From Ampelomyces quisqualis (lineage: Eukaryota; Ascomycota; Dothideomycetes; Pleosporales; Phaeosphaeriaceae), in contig JAGTXZ010000014.1 in the NCBI GenBank assembly GCA_018398575.1, positions 1,922,001 to 1,986,000 on the forward strand: a DNA stretch of 64,000 nt, in the 5' to 3' direction. A model generated the notes under the pieces. The model did not search any database. It saw only the letters and a program-made list of their open reading frames with translations, and was not told where the DNA came from. The position numbers and the translations under genes are program-made. How positions within the stretch are numbered: the stretch's first letter is position 1; every line of letters starts with the position of its first letter. Of the stretch, positions 11,643 to 22,249 are shown in pieces.

Positions 11643-14600
11643 ATGAACGACGACGACAAATACTACCATCGCGGCCACGGGGGTGGCGCGTCACGGCAAG
11701 ATTCGCACCTTCCTAGAGACCGCTACCGAGCCACACGCTACGCATATGTCAACCGCATTTACGACGACGACATTGAAGATGATGCTGGCTTGCAACTCGA
11801 CTCGTTTGGTATGTGGTGAGCATGCATGTAAGCTAGTAAGCAAGAGACTGACAATATACAGACGAGCAGATTCTGCGACAACCGTACCCGGACCGCCAGC
11901 AGCAGGCTGAGCAGGGTAAAGCGCGGTTGTCGCTTGCGCCGGGACCGTCGAGGTTCTTCGGCAGTGTTCCGACTGAACAGGACTACCAGCGTAAGTTGTA
12001 TGAGTCTACCATGATATCCTTGTTTGCTGATCGAAGAAGGAGAAGAAGCGTGGAATTCCAATCACTCCGGATTGCAGTCGCAAGTATCGTGTCATGCGGC
12101 GAAGCCTAATGCTCGTGACTACCAGAGTAAGTCGCGTTCGATTATTACCAGGCTCTCGTGCTGACCAGAGAAACAGCACGAGATACTGACCACTTCCAGC
12201 AGAGCTTCCGTAGTCAGCTAGGTGAGTTCATCACCGACGTATGCTTTTGGAGGAAGCTAATCCCTTCGACAGACCAGTTTGCATACAACGGCGAGCAGCA
12301 ACACGTCTCCAGTTCGGATGTGCAACTCGGACCATCCTCCTCCCCTGCTCTCAAGGCATGCCAGCGACGAGCTGAGTATGAACCCATCTCTACCGGACAG
12401 AATACGACAAGAGCACAATATGTCCGACCTGGGCGTCAGACCAGTGAAGAATGGCAGGATCCACCAGAGGCGCTACGCTACCAACAGCCCAGCCTTGCTC
12501 AACCTCAGCATGCCAAAAGACCGCGAATGGACTCTGATGAGCCTCAGCGTCAGATGATAAACCCTACTGCTAGACAGGAGACCTCTTCCACGGTGCAACT
12601 AAGGCCCACGAACCTACCGCATGCACCTCCAGTGTGCCAAGGCATTCAGCTTGTGCCTGTCTCGACCCTACCAGATCGCCTTCGCACGGTTTTCCCGTAC
12701 CCAACTTTCAATGCAGTCCAATCCAAGTGCTTCGATGCAGTTTACAAATCCGATAACAACTTTGTGTTGGCATCCCCCACGGGGAGCGGGAAGACGGTAA
12801 TTTTGGAGCTAGCGATCTGCCGAGCAGTTGCAACGAACGCGACTGGCCAATACAAAATTGTGTATCAAGCACCGACAAAAGCACTTTGCTCCGAACGTCA
12901 ACGCGATTGGCAAGCTAAATTTACTCCCATCGGACTGACGTGTGCCGAACTCACAGGCGATAGCGATGCTGCAGACGTGCGCAATGTCCAAAGTGCAAAC
13001 ATCATCGTTACCACACCCGAGAAGTGGGACAGCATCACCAGAAAATGGAAAGACCATGAGAAGTTGATGAGGCTCATAAAGGTCTTCCTCATCGATGAGG
13101 TCCACATTCTCAAGGAGGATCGTGGCGCTGTCCTAGAAGCTGTCGTTTCTCGGATGAAGTCTATCGGTACAGATGTCCGCTTTGTAGCTTTATCGGCGAC
13201 CGTGCCAAACTTCGTCGACGTTGCTACCTGGCTAGGTAGAAACTCGTCGGAACCACATACACCTGCACCACATGAGAAGTTTGGTGAGGAGTTTCGACCT
13301 GTCAAGCTTCGGAAGCACGTTTGTGGATATGTGGCCAACAGCAATGACTTTGGATTTGAGAAATTGCTCGATGGAAAGCTGCCTAGTATCATCGGTCAGT
13401 ACTCTGAAGGCAAGCCGATGATGATCTTCTGCGCCACTCGAAATTCCTGCCTCAATACAGCTAAGCTGATCGCGAGGTGGTGGCTATCCGGGTCCACTTC
13501 AGGCCGCAGATGGGGTCCACCTACCCGACAAATACAACTAGTTAACAAGGAACTTCGAGAGACCGTGGCATCCGGCGTTGCATTTCACCATGCTGGCCTG
13601 GATTCAGACGATCGCATGCAGGTTGAGAAAGGGTACCTGAGCCATGATATCAGCGTCATTTGCTGTACCTCTACGCTAGCCGTTGGTGTCAATTTACCGT
13701 GCCATCTCGTCATCATCAAGAACACAGTCACGTATACGGATGAAGGCCTCCAAGAGTATTCAGATCTGGAGATGATGCAAATGCTTGGTCGTGCTGGGCG
13801 GCCACAATTCGATGATACGGCAGTGGCAGTGATCATGACTCGCCAAGCCAAAGTCAAACGATACGAGGCGATGGTTACGGGACAGGAGCTGCTCGAAAGC
13901 AAACTTCACTCCAACCTTGTCGATCATATGAATGCGGAAATCGGGTTAGGAACCATTGGCGACCTTGTCTCCGCCCGGAAATGGCTCAAGGGCACCTTTC
14001 TATATGTCCGCCTCCAACAAAACCCGACTCACTACAGACTCGAGGGCGCCAAGAACGGACAAGCTATTGAGGAACAGGTGGATGACATTTGCTTTCGTGA
14101 CATCAATCTTCTGCGGGAGCATAACCTTATTTCTGGGGAGGAACACTTCCGTTGCACGGAGTTTGGGCATTCCATGGCTCGCTATTATGTTCATTTCGAG
14201 ACGATGAAGGTCTTCATGGGTATACAGCCAAAGGCTACTCCGTCCGAAATCGTGAGTGTCGCTCTAGGTTCATGCCTGAGTGGCATAGCTAATCTTGTTT
14301 CCCAGCTCTCGGCAATTGCACAATCCTCTGAATTCTCGAGGATACGATTTCGAGCCGGCGAAAAGCCTTTCTACAAGCTCCTGAATAAATCTCCTTCCAT
14401 TCGGTTCTCCATTCCGGTCAATCTAGATCTCCCGGCGCACAAAGTCTCTCTGATCATCCAGTCCGCACTTGGGTCTGCGGATGTCGCGTGGGAGGGCGAG
14501 ATGGCAAAGCACCGATCTCAGTACATTATGGAATCACAAATCGTGTTCAAGAACATCAACAGCTTGATCAGATGTATCATTGATTGTCAGCTATGTCTAG

Positions 14601-16829
14601 GCGACTCGGTCAGCATTCACAGCGCACTGATGTTGGAGCGGAGCCTCGGAGCGCGGGTCTGGGACGACAGCCCGTTGCAAATGAAGCAAATCGAGAGTAT
14701 TGGTGTCGTTGGCGTGCGGAAGTTTGTCAACGCCGGAATCCGCAGCATGGAAGATCTTGAAGCATGTGATGCACACCGTATCGAAGCGCTGCTTGGAAGG
14801 AATCCACCTTTCGGTATCAGAGTGCTTGAGACAGTGAAAGCCTTTCCAAAACTTCGAGTCTCGCTCAATGTGCAGACCTCGTCGGTACGTTTGGAACCTT
14901 CCGTATTTGAGCTACGCTGATCAAACGACAGGCTGTGAAGTCGCCGGACGGTGTCAAGATACAGGTCAAGGCAGACATTGGCTTCATCAACGAGAAGCCT
15001 CCGCAGCGATTTGCGGGTAGACCAGTCTACGCTTGTCTGTTAGCAGACACTTCTGACGGGCGCAAAGTACATTTCGCACGTATCAGGTGCGTCAGGTTCT
15101 CTCACCTGACTCTTCCAGCTGACAATTTCCAGTGCTCAAAGACTAGGTCATGGCCAAAGCCTAACATTTCCTGTGCTCTTGACAAGTGCTGAGCAAAGCA
15201 TAAACTGCTACGTCATGTGCGATAGTATCTGTAAGTTGGCCTCAGTCTGCACGATATACAAGCTGACATGTGACAGCTGGCAGTTCACGTAGTGCAACCG
15301 TGAAGCCGCAGATTGCTGCATCCATGTTCCCTGCAATCAACACACCTGAACCTGAGACAGTGCAGCGTTCAAACACTTCAAAGCGGAGGGCGGACCCGGC
15401 CAAGCCAATGCGCAAGCGCTCAAATACCAGTGAGGATTTTGGGGATGACGACATTGATGACGATGAGCTGGTGAAAGTAACTTGTGGCGATTTGGACTTT
15501 GAGCACATCGACAACTTTGCCAACCCCATCGATACAATTACTCGGAAGAACACCGCCAAGAACAAACCTGCAGCCAAGACGAAGGGTCTGAACAAGTCGA
15601 TAAATACTGACTACGGTGACGATCAGCAAGAGCCTGAGCAGTTGAGCAACGGCAAGTGGGCCTGCAAACATGCTTGCAAAGACAAGAATGTGTGCAAGCA
15701 TCTTTGTTGCAAAGAGGGGATGGACAAACCCCCGAAAAAGCCCACAACCACAAAGCGCGCCGGAGTCTATGACAGTCAAGTCCGAGCCGAACAGGATCTG
15801 TCAACTCAAAAGGCGAAAGTGACGCAGAGCAAACTACAACTTACTGCATCCAAGAGAAAGATCTCACACGCTATCGAGGAACTAGATTTGACGCAAGACG
15901 AAAAGAAAAGGGAAGCCGACTACTTCAGGAACGGGCCGAGTGACTATCGGGGACTTCATCAGCTGCACAAGACTGTTCAAAAGCGAGACCCACCAGCCTC
16001 ACTTCATTCTGTCATGCACACGAAGCCCGCGTACTGCTACTCTCGAGGTGGAGAGCATAACCTTTCGTTTCTGCAAGAGAAAGCCGCGGACCAACACGAT
16101 AACTTCAGCGACTATGGTGACTTGGCCTTTGATGAAATATCTTCGCATTTGAATGTTACACCTCCCATGCGCGCACAGCAGGTGTCTGGCGAATCGGATG
16201 CTGTTATGCATGAGCAAGACCTTGCCTACTACCCTGCGACCGCACCAATTACTTCTCACGGATCCGATGTCTTTGACGACCAGGACTCGCTTTTTAGCGA
16301 TGTGATGGTCGGACTCGCAGACTCAGAGACTTTACAGAGGCAGACCAGTGCAGATAATGCTACAATGGATCTGTCAGGCCTGGATTACTTATCAGATATA
16401 GATATCGAAGCAGACTTGCGAGACGATGACTTTCTCCTGACCGCTGAGCGCGCAACAGTCCACGACAACAAGCAGCGTACAGGCCAGAATCAGATCACGG
16501 GATCTCCGATTTCACCTCGCGAATCTCGCGCGCCTTTTGACGATAGCACGAGTAGTTCTTCTAGGCGTTCGAACGACTTCAGGCCTGCAAAGCATCTGCT
16601 GAAACAATGGAAGTTAGAAGAGCTAAAGCAGCCCACCGCGAACTCTCCAACACTGTGCCACGAGCCGTTCGAAACTACTGCGAACGATGGAATTGAAGTG
16701 CTAGACCTGCTTGGTGCGTGCGATGCTGGTCCAGCAAAAGAGGTACCAATAGTCCCCGATTCATACAAAGGTTTGCAACCATGGCTGTTCGAGGAATTCG
16801 GGGATATCGTGGAGCTTGTTGATGGATGA
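11643..16829 (+). CDS. MER3: meiotic DNA helicase MER3/HFM1
   Basis: Eight exons (11643-11808, 11862-11990, 12037-12126, 12177-12221, 12273-14884, 14932-15086, 15133-15230, 15277-16829) sum to 1615 residues with every junction in frame. It is a Ski2-like superfamily 2 helicase. It has Walker A ASPTGSGKT (about 311), FLIDEVHIL (DEVH box, about 416), ALSATVPN and QMLGRAGRPQFD (about 647), then a Sec63-type region ending near 1090. The tail is disordered apart from a Cys-rich motif near residue 1226, CKHACKDKNVCKHLCC, matching the putative C4 zinc finger of HFM1/MER3. MER3 unwinds recombination intermediates and, with the ZMM group, promotes interference-dependent crossovers in meiosis. Exon 4 (45 nt) and the 51-nt intron after it are the least certain: retention would stay in frame. 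The intact gene suggests meiotic competence. Confidence 0.87.
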
Positions 16830-17123
16830 TGCGCTGATGTGCGAGGGAATAGCTGCATGGAAAAGGTATGCCGCTTCCAATCAGAACTTCTGAGTCTCGA
16901 TGCGCTGTTCCGGTAGAACGTGGTTTCCCCGAGAACTCAAGTTACCAGCGTACGTCCGGTGAACTTAGCGGCGCATCATAAACTCGCCTGGCCCAATCGC
17001 TTGTTGAATGCTGCTGCCTACGATTAATAAGACAATTGTTACCATTGTTTCTACTCCCTCATTATTAACTTACACAGTCTTTCTGCTCATTCATTCCCTT
17101 ATTATCGAATTTAGTTGCCAGTC

Positions 17124-19118
17124 ATGGCTGGCGGCTTGACGTACCAGAGTTTATCTCGTTCAGGGCGCGAGATAAGACTTCTTGAGCTGTTTTCAAGCAA
17201 CCACCATTTAGGCAAAGAGCGACCTGCATGCCAACTCTTTCATACCAGCCTTGATCATGATCCGCCCTTCCTCGCTGTTTCGTACGTTTGGGGAGATGCA
17301 AGTAAAACAAGAGTTATATTGGTCAATAAACGTCCATTTCGGGTAACGCGCAACCTATACGACGCAATGATGGGTCTCAGAGAAAGGGAGAGCGTGATCA
17401 TATGGATCGATGCCATTTGTATCAATCAATTAGACGATGACGAGAAGGGTTGGCAGGTCAGGCTCATGGGTGATCTGTATCGGAAGGCATTTGGTGTTCT
17501 CGCTTGGATTGGAGCACCAGCTGACAACAGTGATGTTGTGATCGACCATTTGCAAACTTTGGGAAAACAGGCCGAAGAGTGCGGTCTCCATCAAACTCAC
17601 GAAAGCTGCATGCAAATCTGGCAGGAAATGGCGAGTACGCCTTCTTATATGGATGACCCTACCACGATCGTTCTGTTAAGCTGGCTAAATGAGCAACCAT
17701 TGCCGGTTTCTAAGCGTGCCTTGGAACGCCTTCTCCATTGCATCGCTGATTCTGGATCTCAGTATCAGCTCCAGCTCATAGCTGACTTGAATCGCCTTTT
17801 TCGACGGCCTTGGTGGGGGCGAGTCTGGGTCTTGCAGGAGATAGCTCTTCCAGAACTGGCTTACTTTGTTTGTGGGACGAAGCGAATATCTCGCCAAAGA
17901 TTTCGCGCTGCCCTCAACGCTTATTACGCTCTTTGGCACATTTTGGCTTTGAAGATCCAACACCGTCAAGCTTTGACACAGTATCAAATGGGAGTCTTTT
18001 TTATGGCAACACACAGAGCCAAACTCATGCTCACAATGTCACAAGTATATCGGACAGAAAGGTTTTCGCTGGTGGGATTGCTTCGCGCAACTTGCGTCGG
18101 AAAAGTATACCATCTTGGGGAGGATGGTCATCAACACCTTGACTCGACTGATCCACGAGATAAGATTTTTGGTCTCTTGGGCCTTGCAGAAGATCAGGAG
18201 GAGCTAGAGGCGTTGGACGTCTTTCCAGACTATCGGAGATCAAAGGAAGAGGTATACATGGCGACCATGGCTGCTTTACTACAGCAAGGTCATGTCTCAA
18301 TTCTTTCGCTCTGCCACATCCACGAAATGCCAAGCGATCTACCTTCATGGGCACCAGACTGGTCTATGCCAATGTCAGAAACCCTACAAGACGTGAAGCC
18401 GGACCACATAACGCTGTATCCCGAGTTCAACACAGCTGGGTCGATGTCTCAATGTCAAGTCATCGTCTCCAAGAAAGATGGAAGACCGGACGGAATTTCC
18501 ATTCTCGCTATGCCCTATGACGAAATCCTCCAAGTAGGAACCGTTCCCAGAATTTCCGCTACAGGAACGTGCATGTTGCCCGAGCATTGGCTGTACGAGA
18601 TTCTGCGACTTACCTATGTCGGAAAGAACATGTACAAGGACTTCAAATCCCGCCTGCAAGCCGTGGTCAGAGCGTCGCATGCAGCAACCGGAAACGGAGC
18701 GAACGCCATGCTCGACAGAGTAGACCTCTACTCCGACGCTTTACCCATCCTCAAGAACGGAATACACTTGATCCGCCGCAAGGACATGAAACTCGGTCTT
18801 GAAAAGTTCTTCGCTGGTAAACAGGCTGAGGCCCATCGCGCGCTGACATCGGGCAATCCGTCTAGGCTGGTGCATGAGTTTATGCGGATTACGCCCAGGC
18901 GATCGCCTTTTGTCACTGTCAAGGGACACATCGGTCTAACGTCTCACAGTGCTCGAAAGGGAGATGTTGTCGCTGTGATCGCTGGCGCACAGGTTCCATT
19001 CATTCTTCGGCCGTGTGACAGTGGAAAGCATGGAATTGTGGGCGAAGCATACGTCGACGGTATAATGGATGGAGAGGCGGTGAAGGCTGGTAATTGGGAA
19101 CATGTCATGTTGTCCTAG
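17124..19118 (+). CDS. HET-domain heterokaryon incompatibility protein
   Basis: This uninterrupted frame of 664 residues starts at the first ATG of the frame (MAGGLTYQSLSRSG). The HET domain occupies about residues 45-235 and shows its three blocks: LAVSYVWGDAS, then IIWIDAICINQLDDDEKGWQV leading into YRKAFGVLAWIG, and RPWWGRVWVLQEI. The rest is typical HET-protein C-terminus (TDPRDKIFGLLGLA, LPSWAPDWS) without NACHT, ankyrin or WD repeats. HET proteins can trigger cell death when incompatible hyphae fuse, and many paralogues with unknown partners exist per genome. The domain call is certain; a role in incompatibility is inference. It is unusually well conserved in open frame, so it is probably functional. 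Confidence 0.9.
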   Translation: MAGGLTYQSLSRSGREIRLLELFSSNHHLGKERPACQLFHTSLDHDPPFLAVSYVWGDASKTRVILVNKRPFRVTRNLYDAMMGLRERESVIIWIDAICINQLDDDEKGWQVRLMGDLYRKAFGVLAWIGAPADNSDVVIDHLQTLGKQAEECGLHQTHESCMQIWQEMASTPSYMDDPTTIVLLSWLNEQPLPVSKRALERLLHCIADSGSQYQLQLIADLNRLFRRPWWGRVWVLQEIALPELAYFVCGTKRISRQRFRAALNAYYALWHILALKIQHRQALTQYQMGVFFMATHRAKLMLTMSQVYRTERFSLVGLLRATCVGKVYHLGEDGHQHLDSTDPRDKIFGLLGLAEDQEELEALDVFPDYRRSKEEVYMATMAALLQQGHVSILSLCHIHEMPSDLPSWAPDWSMPMSETLQDVKPDHITLYPEFNTAGSMSQCQVIVSKKDGRPDGISILAMPYDEILQVGTVPRISATGTCMLPEHWLYEILRLTYVGKNMYKDFKSRLQAVVRASHAATGNGANAMLDRVDLYSDALPILKNGIHLIRRKDMKLGLEKFFAGKQAEAHRALTSGNPSRLVHEFMRITPRRSPFVTVKGHIGLTSHSARKGDVVAVIAGAQVPFILRPCDSGKHGIVGEAYVDGIMDGEAVKAGNWEHVMLS

Positions 19119-19419
19119 GAGCAGGTTTATTTCGAAGCTCTTTGCTGAGAACGAATTTGATCCTGACATGGAAATCTTTTTCCTTTGTTCTCTATTGGAG
19201 CGAAAGAATTAAACTGTAAGATGTGTGCAGACAGATTATGTTGCAGTGTGAATTCGCAAAAGCTTGTTACGCTATTAAAGAAATATTGGACGCCGATGCT
19301 TTCGGTGGCTCGGGACAAGCATTGCGTGTGGTATTTGGGCGTTCAAAGCCAATCAATCGGTGTCTCCTGTTGTTGCACTAGTTCTTGTTTCTCAAAGGGA
19401 CCTGATGGGATGTCGTGTG

Positions 19420-20139
19420 CTAGCTTGCCTTTATCATATCATGTAAGCATGTCAGGGGCTCGCTACCAAGTACGTATACGGAATGACACGGTTGCAGTAG
19501 TGGGCGGTTGTCGACTCACTTGCTCGTTGTCCAGTCGTCGAACCGAGTCTGCGAAGAGTCTACCGGTAGCGCCATGATCCCTGTACATGTACAATCAGCG
19601 TTCGGTTAGGTATGCATTTTGAGGAGGGAGGATTTGGCCAACTCACGCTTCTTCAACACCTCGTTTTTGATCGCTGTGCCTGTCTGCTGTGACTCTTTTA
19701 CGTTCTGTCGTCTGGTATACTTGGGTGGATCGGCTTCAATTTCCGCTTCGTCGTCACTGGAAGGGATCTCAATGATAGGGTATGGCGTTCGAAGTCGTTG
19801 CGATTCTGGAGTCTCCATCTGCCGGAGCGGCGTCATGGTGTGGGAGGCAGATTGGTCGTCGCTTTCCGTGCGCGTGCTGCCATTGTACCTTCGTAGAACT
19901 AGCATATTGGAGCCTTAGTCTTGCTGGTCAGTATAAGCCAAGTCAACGCAGGCTTTTATATCGTCGTTGACGTCGTGCGCTCGAAGGAAACCATCGTCGC
20001 CGTATTTTGCCAGTAGGGGATGAACGGCGAGGTATGTTGCATCTTCTGTGCTTGTTTGGTAAACCAATTTCAACTCATCAAGCCTTGCCCGTTCAGACTC
20101 CAGTGCGGATAGGATATCAGTCACATCCATTATGGCCAT
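19420..20139 (-). CDS. small hypothetical protein, multi-exon
   Basis: I do not recognise this protein. The start (MAIMDVTDILSALESERARL, from 20139) is a short helical region. A later frame around 19650-19900 reads RTPYPIIEIPSSDDEAEIEA, which looks like a SUMO-interacting motif followed by acidic residues. Two good introns support a real gene: 19581-19646 (donor gtgagt, acceptor tacag) and one starting at 19519 (donor gtgagt), possibly ending at 19463 so that the protein stops at 19420 with HDMIKAS. The first junction, near 19890-20000, is unresolved: the acceptor ctag at about 19892 has a good ctaag branch site, but only weak donors (gtttcc, gttgac) lie upstream. The exact protein is therefore uncertain. 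Confidence 0.4.
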
Positions 20140-21460
20140 GTCCCTCGTGGGTGGCTCTTCTGCGGTTCGTTTTTGTTGTGGCTGGACGTTTGGAGCCGTC
20201 TATTCGATCAGCCGTTTGGGATATTCATCAGTCGTCGCTCGTTCGACAAAGGATAGCTGAAGAACGTACACAGTACGCGAATGTTAGTTTTCTGCAATAA
20301 TAACGCCTCTATCAAAATACAATCTTTCGTTACCATATGAGACAGCGAGAAACAGCTCCTGGGCCAGACAAGTCCTCGTACCGCGTGGAAGTTGCGATGA
20401 TCCCCTAGCCAATACCTTGAGATCAACTCAATGGCTCAGTCTGTTTATAGTCGGAGCTATATTTCCAAGTATTGGGCGGTACAATCGAGACGCACTCTTC
20501 ATTTGGAAAGCACGGCTTTGTCCAAGATAGTGTGTACGGCACCGAGCGGGCTGTTAGCTGACATAGTAAGCTTTTGTCCATGAAATTTGAATTGACAACC
20601 TTTAAAATCGCCCCTCTCGCGGATCGCAACACTTGTGCCTTTCTGTGGCTCGGATATGTGCAATCCAGACAGATGGTTGGTAAGAAGAAATCGATGATGT
20701 GAGCATGTGGTACAAAAGATCGCATATGGTCGCCATGCAAGAAAGTCGCTGGCATGCGTCATGCATTGTCGCATTCCAATCTCTAGATTCTCGAGCACTT
20801 TGTTGTAGTGATGGACAATAGCAGATGCGTGCGCAGCATCCTCGTGGCTCAGGTGGGCTTTGGATGACCGTAGAGTGCCATCAAACTTCGGATGCTGCTA
20901 CCTAGTCAATTTATCCCGCGCGTACGCTGATTAGCTTGCCAATGGAGCCGCATTCACAGACTTGATTGTTAAGATTATTCTCGGGCAAATTATCTCAGTT
21001 GAGCGCGGCCATGTCTTTATGCACGATACAAGCATGTGAGGAAGGTGCGATATGTCTTTGACGTATGCAAGACAGGGGCTGACGAGCTGCGTTCAAGGCC
21101 ATACATCCGGCGCGACACATTCAAGGATGCTGCATCGCGCGTCTTGATCACCTGAGCACGGTGCACTCGGGATTCGGATGAAAGACGAGGAGCGAACTGT
21201 GCCATCGTACAATGGCACAACGTCCTAGGCTTTTGGGTAATTCTACAATTACGCGTTAAAACAGGCTTGTGCGATGACGTCGACTACTCCGCATGTAGGT
21301 TACCATGTATAAGGTTTGTCTGGTAAGAGTGCAGCATTGTCTGGTTGGGGTAGGGACGCGTTGATAATGATTGAACGCCGGTCTCGGCTAGCTACTAGTG
21401 CCTTCGCGAGCAAAAAGAACTCAACAAGCTTCCCGTCACGGTCCCATGGACGAGTTGGTT
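20140..21460. other. intergenic, no supported gene
   Basis: Several short frames on both strands lack domains and consistent splice sites. I see no RNA gene here. The right end borders the U6 control region. Confidence 0.5.
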
Positions 21461-21461
21461 G

Positions 21462-21471
21462 GGATTTGAAC
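21462..21471 (-). promoter_or_regulatory. B-box-like TFIIIC site downstream of U6
   Basis: On the minus strand this reads GTTCAAATCC, a full match to the B-box consensus GWTCRANNC. It lies about 20 bp beyond the U6 T-run. Flanking bases do not form a tRNA T-arm, so it is better explained as an extragenic U6 B-box, analogous to the one downstream of yeast SNR6. Confidence 0.55.
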
Positions 21472-21491
21472 TCAAGAGCGAAAATTTGCAC

Positions 21492-21498
21492 AAAAAAA
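21492..21498 (-). terminator. RNA polymerase III T-run terminator of U6
   Basis: Seven consecutive T residues on the minus strand directly follow the conserved U6 3' end (gaagctacca), as expected for polymerase III termination. Confidence 0.8.
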
Positions 21499-21648
21499 TG
21501 GTAGCTTCTCTTTGATTGAGCGTGTCATCCTTCTGTCGATTATTAGCGAGTGCAACTAGAAGAGTTGGATGGGGGAGAACATGCAGTGCAGGGGCCATGC
21601 TAATCTTCTCTGTATCGTTTCAAATTGACCAAATGCCCGAAGGCAGAG
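21492..21648 (-). ncRNA. U6: U6 spliceosomal RNA with a 52-nt intron
   Basis: The minus strand carries the 5' stem-loop (tgcc-ttcg-ggca), the segment tttggtcaatttgaaacg, the ACAGAGA box (atacagagaagatt) and the AGC triad (ttagcatgg), then ggcccctgcact. The next conserved block, aaggatgacacgctc, resumes only after 52 bases (21533-21584). That insertion starts GCATGT, contains the branch-like gctaataa and ends cgacag, so it is an mRNA-type GC-AG intron within the internal stem-loop region. Mature U6 is the catalytic core RNA of the spliceosome. Transcription should be by RNA polymerase III: there is a TATA box about 20-25 bp upstream, a seven-T terminator and a B-box downstream. The 5' end is estimated to within a few bases. 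mRNA-type U6 introns are known in Schizosaccharomyces and some other fungi; the GC donor is notable. Confidence 0.92.
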
Positions 21649-21666
21649 ATTGTGCGAATTATTCAA

Positions 21667-21674
21667 ATTTTATA
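21667..21674 (-). promoter_or_regulatory. TATA box of the U6 gene
   Basis: TATAAAAT on the minus strand lies about 20-25 bp upstream of the inferred U6 5' end, the spacing seen in fungal U6 promoters read by TFIIIB. Confidence 0.7.
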
Positions 21675-22249
21675 CCAAAATGAAATGTGAAGGAGCCCTT
21701 CATGTGGCAAGCGCGACCTTGGGTATGATGTAAGAGTGGGACCGTTTGTTTGTGGTAGGTGCGCGACGAACATCAAGTTGTCTGCCACACCCGCACTTGT
21801 GGAAGCTCTGTTTTCGTTGCGCGCTGGAAACAACTTCAATAGCATCCAGGCTACCACAGCACGACCTTTGTCAGCGCAACAAACACACGCAAGGGCGGCA
21901 AATTCAAGTGCACCTAAATTGAAATTACGACCTCATCCCTGAGCTTAACAAACTACAATAGGGACATAATACGGTCCCTGGCCGGATTCCGATATGCTGG
22001 AAGCCTGATGCTCATGCATGCATCAATTAGCGATTACTCAGAGTGGAAGCTGCCAAGTGAGCTGCATCAGCGTATGCTTCCGCGTGCGCGACATCAGTCC
22101 ATCCTCGCAAGACATTGTGTTGTCTTGAACAGTACCACCGGCGTTCACCCTGCTCTATACCTCTCCGCCCGCGTGAAAATCCTGCATCAGAATTCGATCG
22201 AACTTGGCTAGACAGTTGGTCTTTGAAGGTGGATATCATTTCTATTCCG
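21675..22249. other. intergenic between U6 and MTG2
   Basis: No gene supported. It contains the U6 upstream flank and the 3' flank of MTG2. Confidence 0.5.

Noticed and set aside
17115..17123. Upstream TTG start for the HET-domain gene
   Set aside because: A normal ATG follows nine bases later and non-ATG initiation is not needed.
21455..21475. GTTCAAATCC as part of a tRNA gene
   Set aside because: Flanking bases do not pair as a T-stem and no anticodon arm is found; position behind U6 explains it better.
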